Origin: Ctena decussata
Lineage: Eukaryota > Mollusca > Bivalvia > Lucinida > Lucinidae
Direction of reading: 5' to 3'
Assembly: GCA_963989385.1 (NCBI GenBank)
Contig: OZ022508.1
Location: 35,362,166-35,426,165, forward strand
DNA: 64,000 bases
In this document: positions 45,816-55,041 of the stretch, one piece after another
Layout: each line of letters begins with the position of its first letter
Numbering within the stretch: position 1 is the first letter of the stretch
Translations under genes and position numbers: made by a program
The notes under the pieces: generated by a model
The model's database searches: none
Seen by the model: the letters and a program-made list of their open reading frames with translations, nothing else
Told to the model about the DNA's origin: nothing

Positions 45816-46542
45816 TTGACATGACACAGCATAATAAAAGTAAAAATGTTATACACAGAAAATGTGAAGGTGCTTCTCAACATTTTAATTTGTTCGACTC
45901 TGTATCTTTTACTTGACTTCAAAAACATTACCCCAGTTTTTTTTTCAGTAAGAATGTAACCTTACATCACGCGCTTTGCTTCAAACTGAGACAAGCAATC
46001 GCTCTGAAACTTGGATCCACCATGCTGCCGAGTAGCCCCTACAAGATTATGACTGAGCCGCGAGACGAGAAAACCAACAAAGTGGTTGTGCGCCCAGCGC
46101 AGACTCAGATCAGCCTGGGCATCCGCCCAGACTGATCAGAGTCTTCGCTGTCCGCATGGGGTAGCTAAGACCCTTAGCTACGCTTTAAGCGCTTAGCGCA
46201 GTCTCTGATCAGACTGGGCGGGTGACCAGGCTGATCTGAGTCTGCGCTGGGCGCACAACCGCTTTGTTGGTTTTCTCGTCTCGCGGCTGAGTCATAATCT
46301 TGTAGGGGCTACTCGGCAGCATGCTGGACCCAAGTTTCAGAGCGAATGGTTGTCTCAATTTGAAGCAAAGCGCGTGACATAAGGTTACATTCTTACAGAA
46401 AAGGTTGAGGTAATGTTTTTATGAAGTCGAGTAAAAGATACAGAGTCGAACAAAATTACAAAACTGATCTAAAATGTTGAGAAACACATACATATATCTC
46501 TGTGTATAACATATTTACTTTTATTATGCTGTGTAATGTCAA
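45816..46542. mobile_element. Large palindrome (about 727 bp) with a GAGCC MITE at its tip
   Basis: The left arm (45816-46054) and right arm (46289-46542) are inverted copies: TTGACATGACACAGCATAAT against ATTATGCTGTGTAATGTCAA, and AGTAGCCCCTACAAGATTAT against ATAATCTTGTAGGGGCTACT. Arms carry small indels. MITE copy D fills the centre exactly between the two arms. Confidence 0.85.
46055..46290. mobile_element. GAGCC foldback MITE, copy D
   Basis: Full-length copy with GAGCCGCGAGACGAGAAAAC at the left and TTGGTTTTCTCGTCTCGCGG at the right. No clear 4-bp direct duplication can be read because the host sequence on each side is itself inverted (ATGACT and AGTCAT). Confidence 0.88.
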
Positions 46543-46545
46543 TTT

Positions 46546-46571
46546 CTGTTGGTTTTCTCGTGTCGCGGCTC
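46546..46571. repeat. Orphan right terminus of a GAGCC MITE
   Basis: TGTTGGTTTTCTCGTGTCGC followed by GGCTCAT stands alone right after the large palindrome, with no matching left end. It is either a truncated copy or a trace of a complex rearrangement. Confidence 0.75.
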
Positions 46572-46675
46572 ATGTGTTTAAATTCTGTGCTGTGAACTTT
46601 CAAAAAGACAAAAGCTTTAAAAAGAGTAGGCATTCATCAGTCAATTTCTTGTTTGCCTCAACTTTGCTTTGACTA

Positions 46676-46890
46676 GGGGAGAGTCGGGTAACTTCGGACA
46701 GGCGGGTAAATTCGGACATACAATTGCAAACAGTGAAATTCCAGATGAGACGGCTCATAATGAGCCGTCTCATCAGGATTTTCTCTGTTTGGCCAGTTAA
46801 TTTTTGTTTTAGTTCCAAAACACTGACATATAAAGGAAACAATGTCAGTGTCCGAATTTACCCGCTGTCCGAAGTTACCCGACTCTCCGC
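46676..46890. mobile_element. Foldback MITE of the GGGGAGAGTCGGG family, copy 1
   Basis: The ends GGGGAGAGTCGGGTAACTTC and GAAGTTACCCGACTCTCC form long inverted arms that continue through GCGGGTAAATTCGGACA. TA borders each side (46674-46675 and 46891-46892). The centre holds the GATGAGACGGCTCATAATGA palindrome. The open frames here are shadows. Confidence 0.87.
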
Positions 46891-47192
46891 TACTGAGGTT
46901 TTACTATGGTAATCATACACCAGAAAGCAACGAGATCTTTTTTTTCTTTTTATGACGGCTGACAAGTGGCTGAACAATTCTGAATAAAAATGCCTGTTTT
47001 TAATAACAATCTTTATTGACAAAGCTCTTGTTCGTATCTCCAGAAAATTAAAAGCTCGGTAGTTTTTGCAAACATTGGAAAATTATAAATATAATTGAGA
47101 GATCGGCATGTTAAATTTACGTTATGCCTCGCGTAAACAGAGGAAATCCGAATGTGCTTTAACGTTCTAGTTAATGGGACACCAAAAAAGAT

Positions 47193-47412
47193 CCGCGACA
47201 AAAGAACAAACAAAGTGGCATGTACGCCCAGCAGCCTGAACAGCCGCCCAGCCTGACCAGAGTCTTCGTTGTGCGCTTAATGGGTAGCCAAAGGTCTAAG
47301 CTAGCTCCCTGCTGACAGCGAAGACTCTGATCAGACTGGGCAGATGCCCAGGCTGATCTGAGTCTTTACTGGGCGCACATGCCTTTTTGTTGGTTTTGTC
47401 ATGTCGCGACTC
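47193..47412. mobile_element. GAGCC foldback MITE, copy E (diverged)
   Basis: The left end CCGCGACAAAAGAACAAAC and right end TTGGTTTTGTCATGTCGCG, then ACTC, with interior GCGAAGACTCTGATCAGACT. More diverged than copies G to I; the left GAG is lost so no duplication is readable. Confidence 0.82.
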
Positions 47413-47615
47413 ATATAATCGTGATTGTCCTCAATATTGAACTGATCGTTCTTACAAAAGATGCAGATGAAATGGCAAACAGAGCAGACCTAGATCAGAC
47501 CGCTCCTGTATGAGCAATCTCAGGGATCTACGTCTGCACTGTCTGCTCAGATCTATCTGTCCAAATACTTAGATGTTTGCGTCGAAACATTAGTGTTTGC
47601 CTACTAGACATTATG

Positions 47616-47947
47616 CACAGGGTATAATCGATTCCGCTAATTTTCGCTTCCTGCAGAGACTGTACATCATATTTGGCTTCCGCCGAGACTGTCCACGAAC
47701 TTATGCTTCCTGCCGAGACTGCTGTACATGATAAATGGCTTCCTGCAGAGACTGTCCGCAAGATTCTGCTTCCTGCCGAGGCTCTCGGCAGGAAGCAGAG
47801 TCACGCGACAGTCTCGGCAGGAAGCAGAATCACGCGGACAGTAGTCTCTGCAGGAAGCAAGAGTTCGCGGACAGTCTCGGCGGAAGCCAAATAATACGAA
47901 CAGTCTCTGCAGGAAGCGAAAATTGGCGGAATAGATTATACCCTGTG
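47616..47947. repeat. 332-bp palindrome built from GCTTCCTGC-GAGACTGTC units
   Basis: The outer arms are CACAGGGTATAATCGATTCC on the left and GGAATAGATTATACCCTGTG on the right. Each arm then holds four to five copies of CTTCCTGC(A/C)GAGACTGT in one orientation on the left and the complement on the right, spaced about 32-45 bp. The turn is at TGCCGAGGCTCTCGGCA near 47774-47790. The three short frames across it are by-products. Confidence 0.88.
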
Positions 47948-48015
47948 TTATGTGAAGCTTGTAAAATCTTTATAGCGTCACTACATACGCGGAGTTAAGG
48001 CGGACGCATGGAATC

Positions 48016-48180
48016 ATCATAACATTCTTCTTCTTTTTCTTCTTCTTCTTATTAATTTTTCTGCCTTCTAATTCCTCTCATTCTCTTCTGCTTCTCTTTC
48101 TTTTCTTTTCTGTTTCCTTTTTTTCTTTTGTTTTATTTTCTTTTTCTTCTCAATTTCTTCTCCTTTTTTTCTTTGCGAAA
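48016..48180. repeat. Pyrimidine-rich low-complexity tract (TTC/CTTTT)
   Basis: A long run of TTCTTC and TTTTC words on the + strand. The apparent Lys/Glu-rich frame on the minus strand (48068-48256) is a consequence of this composition, not a gene. Confidence 0.85.
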
Positions 48181-48373
48181 GGCACTTGGCTTGAGGCTTC
48201 TTATCCTGAGCTGGCTTATGTCGCATCGCTGAAATGTTTAGTTGTTGTGATGGCATCAGATTAGAGTGGTATTTATCTGATCATATTAATTCTGCGACAT
48301 GATGCCAACAACCTCGCGGAAACGGCCTTTTATGAAAAATCGATTGTCCGTTTGAAAAATATTCTCTTCTATT

Positions 48374-50366
48374 CTATCCCATAACCTTACAAGGTCGTTG
48401 GGGCACAACAGGTGACTTCGAAACGACCCTTTTCCACCTTGTTCTGTTTTCAGCTGCCCTAGTTGAGCTGGCAAAGTCCATCCCCGTCCACTCTTTAATA
48501 TTGTCTTCCCACAACTTCTTCTGGGTACATCTTCTTTTTCCTTTCACCCAGCCCTGTAGAGTCGTCTTTGCTAAACCAGAAGACCTTGGGACATGACCAA
48601 ACCACCTTAGTTTCCGTTTCTTGACCAGGGTCAGGAGTTCCTCATATTCTCCAATGGCTGCTTGGATCTTCCTGCGAAGCTCCTCATTGATTATATGGTC
48701 CTTGTACGAAATGTTCAGTAACCTTTGGTAGCATCTCATCTCAAATGCCTGCGTTCTTTTCTCTAACTCTGCTGTCAAGATCCACGATTCACAGGCATAC
48801 AGAAATATGGAAAGGAAAGAGAGTGCATTAGTTTCACGTTTGATCCAAGAGATATGTTGTTATTTCTCCAAAATGGTTTCAGCTTTGCAAGAGCTGAAGT
48901 GGCTTGTGCAATCCTTAAGAGAACCTCCTGTTTAGAGCCATCATCTGAGACGACTGCTCCAAGCTAAATGTATTTGAGCCGCGACGTGAGAAAACCAACA
49001 ATGTGGTCGTGCGTCCAGCGCAGACTCAGATCAGCCTGGGCATCCGCCCAGTCTGATCAGAGTCTTCGCTTTCCGCATGAATGTGGCTTAGTCCCTCAGC
49101 TACCCCTTAAGCGCTTAGCAAAGAGTCTGATCAGACTGGGTGAATGCCCAGGCTGATCTTAGTCTGCGCTGGGGGACGACCACATTGTTGGTTTTCTTGT
49201 GTCGCGGCTCATTTGAGGCTTGTTAAAGTACCACATTTCTGCCCTTTTACCTTGATCTCCCTCTGGATGCCTTTGGCGCTATTTGTCATCAGTTTGGTCT
49301 TCTCAGCACTGATCTCCATCTTATACCTTGTGCAGGTTTTGTCGAGACTATCAAGCAGGGCTTCTAGTTCCTGCTCCTCCTCAGCTAAAGCATCTATATC
49401 ATCGGCAAACCGCAGATTGGTAATATTGAATATTTCTGCCGCCTATGCTAACTTTCCCGTTATGTTCTTCCAGAGCATCAGACATGATTCGTTCGAGAAA
49501 AATGTTGAATATATAGGGTGTGTGACAGAAGACATCCTTGCCTTACTCCAACTGTTGTTCTAAATCATTCTTCCATGCTGCCATTCATCGCGACTGCACT
49601 TGTAGCCTTGTCGTAGAGCTGCTCAACGGCAGCATTTTACTTCAGCATGGTGGCCCATAAGGCTGCATGTCAGACCCTGTAAAAGGCCTTTTTGAAATCA
49701 ATGAAGATTTGGTACAGGTTTTGCTGATGATTGAGACGCTTTTCACACAGGATTTTAAGGTTGAATATCTGTTCTGTGGTGCTCCATCCAGCTCTGAACC
49801 CAGCCTGTTCTTCAGCAATTATCTCTTCGGCTTGAGGTTTAAGCCTGTTCAAGACGACTTTTAGCACGACTTTGCTTAAATGACTTATAAAGCTGGTGGT
49901 TCTGTAGTTCTGGCAAAGCTGAAGGTTGCCCTTTTTAGGGAGTGTAATAATCAGCGAGTGAGTTCACGGGGTAGACCATTCTTCTGTTCTCCAGATTCTT
50001 TTACAGATTTCTGTTAAAACATCGATCATGGTTTCCACGCCAGCTTGAACAAATTCTGCTGGTATAGTATCAATTCTGGCAGACTTCCCCTTCTTCAGTG
50101 CTGCTACTGCAATCTCAACTTCCTCACGAATGATCAGCTGTAGATTCTTCTTCTGGGGGCTGGTTGCAGTCCAGAACCGCATTGTCACCATCACTTTCAT
50201 GGTTGTATAGTTCTGAGCAATATTCTGTCCATCTTCTGAGAATCTCTTGTTCTTCTCTAAGACATTTCCCAGGCCGGTCCTGAGTAGCTGTGGATCTACC
50301 CTGTTTCTCTGAAGTTATGTCCTTCACCAGCTGTATGCTGTCTTGCTGTTGTTTTTGTTCAGGCAA
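48374..50366 (-). pseudogene. LINE 3: endonuclease/RT-type retrotransposon remnant, interrupted by a MITE
   Basis: Read on the minus strand: a linker (ILRRWTEYCSELYN, AALKKGKSARIDTIPAEF), RT blocks LKVVLNRLKPQAEEIIAEEQ, GFRAGWSTTEQIFNL and FIDFKKAFYRV, then RFADDIDALAEEEQEL (FADD at about 49399-49410) and a thumb with KMEISAEKTKLM. The C-terminal block has MRCYQRLLNISYKDH, KKRKLRWFGHV, KKLWEDNIKEWTGMDF and VVPQRPCK. This C-terminal block is typical of an abundant RTE-like group in marine invertebrates. Stops and frameshifts separate the blocks, the N-terminal endonuclease is missing, and MITE copy F (48976-49210) interrupts it after the thumb. Confidence 0.87.
48976..49210. mobile_element. 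GAGCC foldback MITE, copy F, inserted in LINE 3
   Basis: Intact ends GAGCCGCGACGTGAGAAAAC and TTTTCTTGTGTCGCGGCTC. ATTT lies on both sides (48972-48975 and 49211-49214). Removing the element and one ATTT reconnects the LINE 3 reading frame from TSLK to the LGAVVSDDGSKQ block, which independently confirms the boundaries and the 4-bp duplication. Confidence 0.93.
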
Positions 50367-50439
50367 GGTGCGGGTGGGGGTTGTTTAGACATTTTTTTCT
50401 CGTCTATCAGATAATCATATAAACGTTTCTAATGGTATT

Positions 50440-50655
50440 TGAGCTGCGACAAGTCAACTGGCAATGGCGACTTTACGTGTATATCATTATTACCAGTCAA
50501 CTGGCAATATCGATTTTACGTTAAATTCGTCAATACCAGTGAACTGACAATAGCGATTTCAATGTAAAATGGCTATTACCAGTCAACTGCCAATAGCGAT
50601 TTTAATGTAAAATCGCTATTGACAATTTGACAGTCGACTGGCAATCGCCACTCCG
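50440..50655. repeat. AGTCAACTGGCAAT tandem repeat ending in a foldback
   Basis: AGTCAACTGGCAAT or a close variant recurs at about 50453, 50497, 50529, 50580 and, inverted, at 50622-50645, with GCGATTTTA(C/A)GT(A/T)AA between. The last part (CAATAGCGATTTTAATGTAA then AATCGCTATTG) folds on itself. Confidence 0.75.
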
Positions 50656-51016
50656 TTCCATAAATGCCGTTCCTGTGGGATCAACATATTTCAAGAACTC
50701 GACAGGCCTTTCCTTTTAAAAGGAAACTTTATCAGTAGATTATCATATGGAACATTAAATGAAAGTCATTTTTTATGTTTACACTTTATAAATCATAGTT
50801 GTTGAGTGATTGCAGTCAGTTAGCCTAAAATGCATAGAAAAGATGACAAAAATGATGACTTCACCGTCATTTCTTATCTTACAGTTAAACCGCCGTCAAA
50901 AACGTCAAAATCTCACTAAATTCGTCGTCAGCTTTGACGTGTCTTCACATTACCAACAGTCATTCATCCGAAAATGAAGTAGGTTGCTTTGAAGAAAGTC
51001 AGTGGCTAGTGTAATT

Positions 51017-51252
51017 GAGCCGCGACGCGAGAAAACCAACAATGTGGTTGTGCGCCCAGCGCAGACTCAGATCAGGCTGGGCATCCGCCCAGTCTGATCA
51101 GAGTCTTCGCTGTCCACATGAAGGTAGCTTAGTCCCTCAGCTACCCTTTAAGCGCTTAGGTAAGAGTTTGATCAGACTGGGTGAATGCCCAGGCTGATCT
51201 GAGTCTGCGCTGGGCGGACGACCACATTGTTGGTTTTGTCGTGTCGCGGCTC
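51017..51252. mobile_element. GAGCC foldback MITE, copy G
   Basis: Full length, ends GAGCCGCGACGCGAGAAAAC and TTTTGTCGTGTCGCGGCTC, flanked by AATT on both sides (51013-51016 and 51253-51256). Close in sequence to copies F and I. Confidence 0.92.
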
Positions 51253-51377
51253 AATTATCATAAGGTGAAATTTTTGCACATGAAATATATAGCCCTTTTT
51301 TCCAAAAAGAGGAGTAGCAGTGCATTGATTTAAAGTGAGACCATATGGCATTTATTTTTTATCACGTACCTTCATAT

Positions 51378-51613
51378 GAGCCGCGACACAAGAAAACCAA
51401 CAATGTGGTCGTCCGCCCAGCGCAGACTCGGATCAGCATACGCATCCGCCAAGTTTGATCAGACTCTTTGCTAAGCGCTTAAAGGGTAGCTGAGGGACTA
51501 AGCTACCTTCATGCGGAAAGCGAAGACTCTGATCAGACTGGGCGGATGCCCAGGCTGATCTGAGTCTGCGCTGGACGCACGACCACATTGTTGGTTTTGT
51601 CACGTCGCGGCTC
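51378..51613. mobile_element. GAGCC foldback MITE, copy H (inverted relative to G)
   Basis: Full length, flanked by ATAT on both sides (51374-51377 and 51614-51617). The asymmetric centre (GCGCTTAAAGGGTAGCTGAG) is reversed relative to copy G, only 125 bp away. The frame at 51433-51636 is a shadow. Confidence 0.92.
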
Positions 51614-52482
51614 ATATATGTGACACAGTCTGGCATTTTGAGCCTTGCGGAGGTGCGACGTTGACGTCATGAAACGTGAAATGAAAGTTACGTTATAAAA
51701 TTTGCCCGTAAAGTTAATTGGATCTCTGTGCACTGCCTAATACATTTCAAAGCGTCACCTGAAAAGAGCGATTCAACATTTTTAATGGCGTCTGCAATTT
51801 TCTTCAGCTACACTCTTTAGAATGTCTGCTTTTTAGATCTTTGAAAACACGAACCAGAGTTATGAAAGTTTATCCAGCTAGTATGTAAATTGTATCCAAT
51901 CAGTAAATGAAAACAAAATCGGGTTGGTGTGAAATGTGTTTGCTATTGCTGTAATCTTTATAGTGCTATTTCTTTGTGTTTCTCGAAATCTGTTATGTAA
52001 GTACTGATAAATAAGAAAATTTTAAAAACAAAATTTCCGATTTTCGGCTCCATTAGGCTCAAAATGTCAGACACTGTCACATATATTAGCATTTTCGGTT
52101 TGAATCTGCTACTTAGACTCAAACAAAATTGGATGACTTGCAATAGGCAAAGCCTTTAATTATTGGATAAGAGAATCAAATTGGATATATCTGGCATGAC
52201 ATTTCATAGAAAATCAATATTAAATCTGGAATTGTTTGCCTAGTGACAGTTCTTTGTCAACTTAACGATTTCATATTGCAGTTTACGAGTTTATTGCCAG
52301 TATAAATGTGTATAATAAAAGATTATGATGTGTTGGCTGGGACTCAGTGCATTGTGGGATATTTTTTTCTTGGAAATTTATTTCAGTTTTTGATGGCTAG
52401 TAGCATTGGTATCATATAACCCGAGTCGTGAGAAAACTGTCTCAAGGTTTGTAGTGATTTGTGTCGCGTGTAAAGGAGAGTA
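51614..52482. other. Intergenic, no element recognised
   Basis: AT-rich DNA with no supported exon or terminus. Confidence 0.4.
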
Positions 52483-52701
52483 GGGGAGAGTCGAGTAACT
52501 TCGGAAAGGCGGGTAAACTCGGACATGTATACCATTGCAAACAGTGAAAATCCAGATGAGACGGCTCATAATGAGCCGTCTCATCAGGATTTTCACTGTT
52601 TGGCCAGTTAATTTTTGTTTTAGTCGCAAACAACTGACATATAAAGGAAACAATGTCAGTGTCCGAATTTACCCGCTGTCCGAAGTTACCCGACTCTCCC
52701 C
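52483..52701. mobile_element. Foldback MITE of the GGGGAGAGTCGGG family, copy 2
   Basis: Ends GGGGAGAGTCGAGTAACTTC and GAAGTTACCCGACTCTCCCC, TA on both sides (52481-52482 and 52702-52703). The same GATGAGACGGCTCATAATGA palindrome is at the centre as in 46676-46890, and the non-palindromic spacer TTTGGCCAGTTAATTTTTGT is shared too. Confidence 0.9.
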
Positions 52702-52703
52702 TA

Positions 52704-54000
52704 CGGCATGTTCGAGCAGGAAACACTGATTTCCCTGTACGCATACGCCCGGAACTTTCTATGCCACCTGGAGAAACGCGAGAATTCCATTGGATATCCA
52801 TTTGCGATCAGCATAGAAAATAAGGGCGCTGATCGGAATAAAAAATGTATCAACTAAATGCTGAATAATTGTATTTTTCAGAATGAACACGGAAAGATCA
52901 TTTAATGGAAAAAAGAGAGAAATATTTAGGCAAAAACTTTGATCAACACAGTACGGATGACATGATTTACTATATAGTCTATACATTTTGAGGGTAGTCA
53001 ACTTAAACTAAAAATGACCGCGGTATATCTTATGCGGTCTTTTCAAAAAATATATCAGGCTGTTCGAAATTTAATGCGGTTTTCAAAAAAAAAACACGGA
53101 AAAATGAATGTGACTGTAAGGAAAAATGAAATCAGAAGAAAAGGATGAATGTCCCGTATCTCGTAGTGTAGTTCATTACCTGTTCGATTCGCGAACGACT
53201 ATCGATTTCTAAAGAGTGGCGTGAAAAGTTATCCGTGATAACCATGACTCTTGTCGAATTTAAAGAGTGTAAAGTGAAGATAATGGTCAGTTTGCGCTGA
53301 TATACAAGATTTGAGTGTTTATTTTACGAATATGGGTTAAGGTTCTTTTTCACACTACGCCAGGGACCAGAGCGATGGGCATGTCTGGGGCTTTATAGAC
53401 GGATAAATGTCACACCTTTTTCGGTTTCATGACTTCCGTCTTTCATTGTTTCCAGAAAAAAGGGGCCGGGATGAAAAGTTGTGTGAAAAATAGAAGAATT
53501 TGCTAAAAAAGAACGTTAGAAATGTTTTTCGTTCAGTTCCTGATTTACTTTTTATGGATATTTGCAAGAAAATACTGACCGCCGTTTCTCTGCTCTTTCA
53601 AAATGCTGTTTTACACGAGGAAATATTTGCCTTTAGTGGGACTCGCTTTGAAAGCCAGAACGATCGAACAAATGAAAATGTCTCTATTTCTTCATTGTTC
53701 AACTTTCTGATGTTTTGCTTTGTCCTTTTATTTATTCATTTAGTTATTTATTTTTCTATTTTTTAAATTATTTATTTGACCGAGCAGGAATTGGTCGTCC
53801 AGAGAACAAACAGAAAGCCCAAAAATTGTTTCCCATTGAAAAAAAGTTGGCCAAAAACATGGACGTGTATATATACGCCTTAAAAATATTTGCCATTATA
53901 TTTTTCTCCAAATCTGCTCTGTCTTCTATCTGTATTTGAAAGGTAATCATTTGTGTATTGTTTTGAGTAACTGCAACTACAAATGACGATGTAGAATATG
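52704..54000. other. Intergenic, no gene recognised
   Basis: Frames of 60-90 codons on both strands around 52759-53950 show hydrophobic, AT-driven composition and no family motif. No repeats with clear ends were found. Confidence 0.4.
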
Positions 54001-54011
54001 GATTGATAGAT

Positions 54012-54048
<37 letters not shown>

Positions 54049-54050
54049 AC
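54001..54050. repeat. (GATG)n microsatellite
   Basis: Imperfect GATT/GATA followed by GATG units, about 50 bp. Confidence 0.92.
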
Positions 54051-54159
54051 TTTCGATCTTACGACCTTTTTATCAGTATAACAGTCATATCAGGACGATT
54101 GGAGGATGACACTGAAAGGTTGTGTGCAATGCAACCCCGTTTACAGTTGAAAAGATTTC

Positions 54160-54236
54160 AAGTGGGAATCGAACCACGGACCGCTATTTCAGCAAGCCAG
54201 CGGTTAACACTGAGCTGCCAGAGCTTCTCGACGAAG
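54160..54236 (-). repeat. tRNA-like SINE head
   Basis: On the minus strand an A box (CAGCTCAGTGTTAACCGC) and B box (GGTTCGATTCCC) stand about 30 bp apart. The part between (GGCTTGCTGAAATAGCGGTC) resembles the heads at 24896 and 58671, which suggests one SINE family. The acceptor stem is not convincing. Confidence 0.55.
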
Positions 54237-54620
54237 ATCGATTACCGTAACAAATCTAAACATTGAGACATTAAAAATAATTACCGTTGATATCCTAAAA
54301 ATGGAACAGTTTGGTTAAACAATACAGTTATACGTCTATAATATGAAGATGGAACAGCAAACAACGAGCAGAGTCTTTATTTTTTCACTTTTCCAGGATT
54401 TACAGATAGTTTATAAGAAAAATAAAGACTTTATAAGATTGCATGGATACGCAAGCTGAGCTGAGGCTTCCCTGTCCTCATCTACCATAAGGTATCTTTT
54501 CACACGACGCCAGCATTTTTTTTCTCTGAATTTGAATGGATACATTATTATTACCGAGAAATGTTTGGGATAGAAAAAAAAAACAACAACAAAAAAAAAA
54601 CACGAACATAATAACAAACC

Positions 54621-54681
54621 GTGTAGATTCAGCTGAGATAGCTCATCATGAGCTTTTTCATCAGGATCTCAGGATCTACAC
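54621..54681. repeat. Short palindrome of the GGCTCAT-ATGAGCC type
   Basis: Outer arms GTGTAGATTC and GATCTACAC, inner GAGATAGCTCATCATGAGCT. Diverged copy of the same mini-palindrome seen at 3008 and 32857. Confidence 0.7.
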
Positions 54682-55041
54682 TGGTTTTTCTATCAACTCT
54701 GAATTGGTCTGTCGGATTGAAAGAGACAAGGTACCTTTTTCTTCATTTAACGGTCATAACATCATATGGTATTGATGTTTAAATATTGTAACATACATTA
54801 CACTATGTAATTATATAGAAACTAATATCTAGCTACCAAGCAATGTTTGGCAGGCAATTTCCTAACAACAGAACGCGATAATAATATGATTTGGCGATAT
54901 GACGGCGTCATGAGAAAAAATATCTGTTCGAGCATTATTTAAAATGCGCGCTGGCTCACGCAATTTACTCCTTCCAATGTTTCATCAAGATTCATACCTC
55001 TGGTATATGAATACGAAAGACTCAGACCAGATTGCATAGTA
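54682..55041. other. Intergenic spacer before the minisatellite
   Basis: No gene, repeat or terminus seen. Confidence 0.4.

Noticed and set aside
47460..47565. Inverted repeat around AGCAGACC/GTCTGCT
   Set aside because: The pairing is patchy and shorter than the other foldbacks; not distinct enough to list as an element.
48068..48256. Lys/Glu-rich frame on the minus strand
   Set aside because: It is produced by a long pyrimidine tract on the plus strand; no other coding feature supports it.
51017..51613. Frames reading RDARKPTMW, RRLRSAWASAQSDQSLR and similar in several places
   Set aside because: These come from the GAGCC foldback MITE and recur with every copy on either strand.
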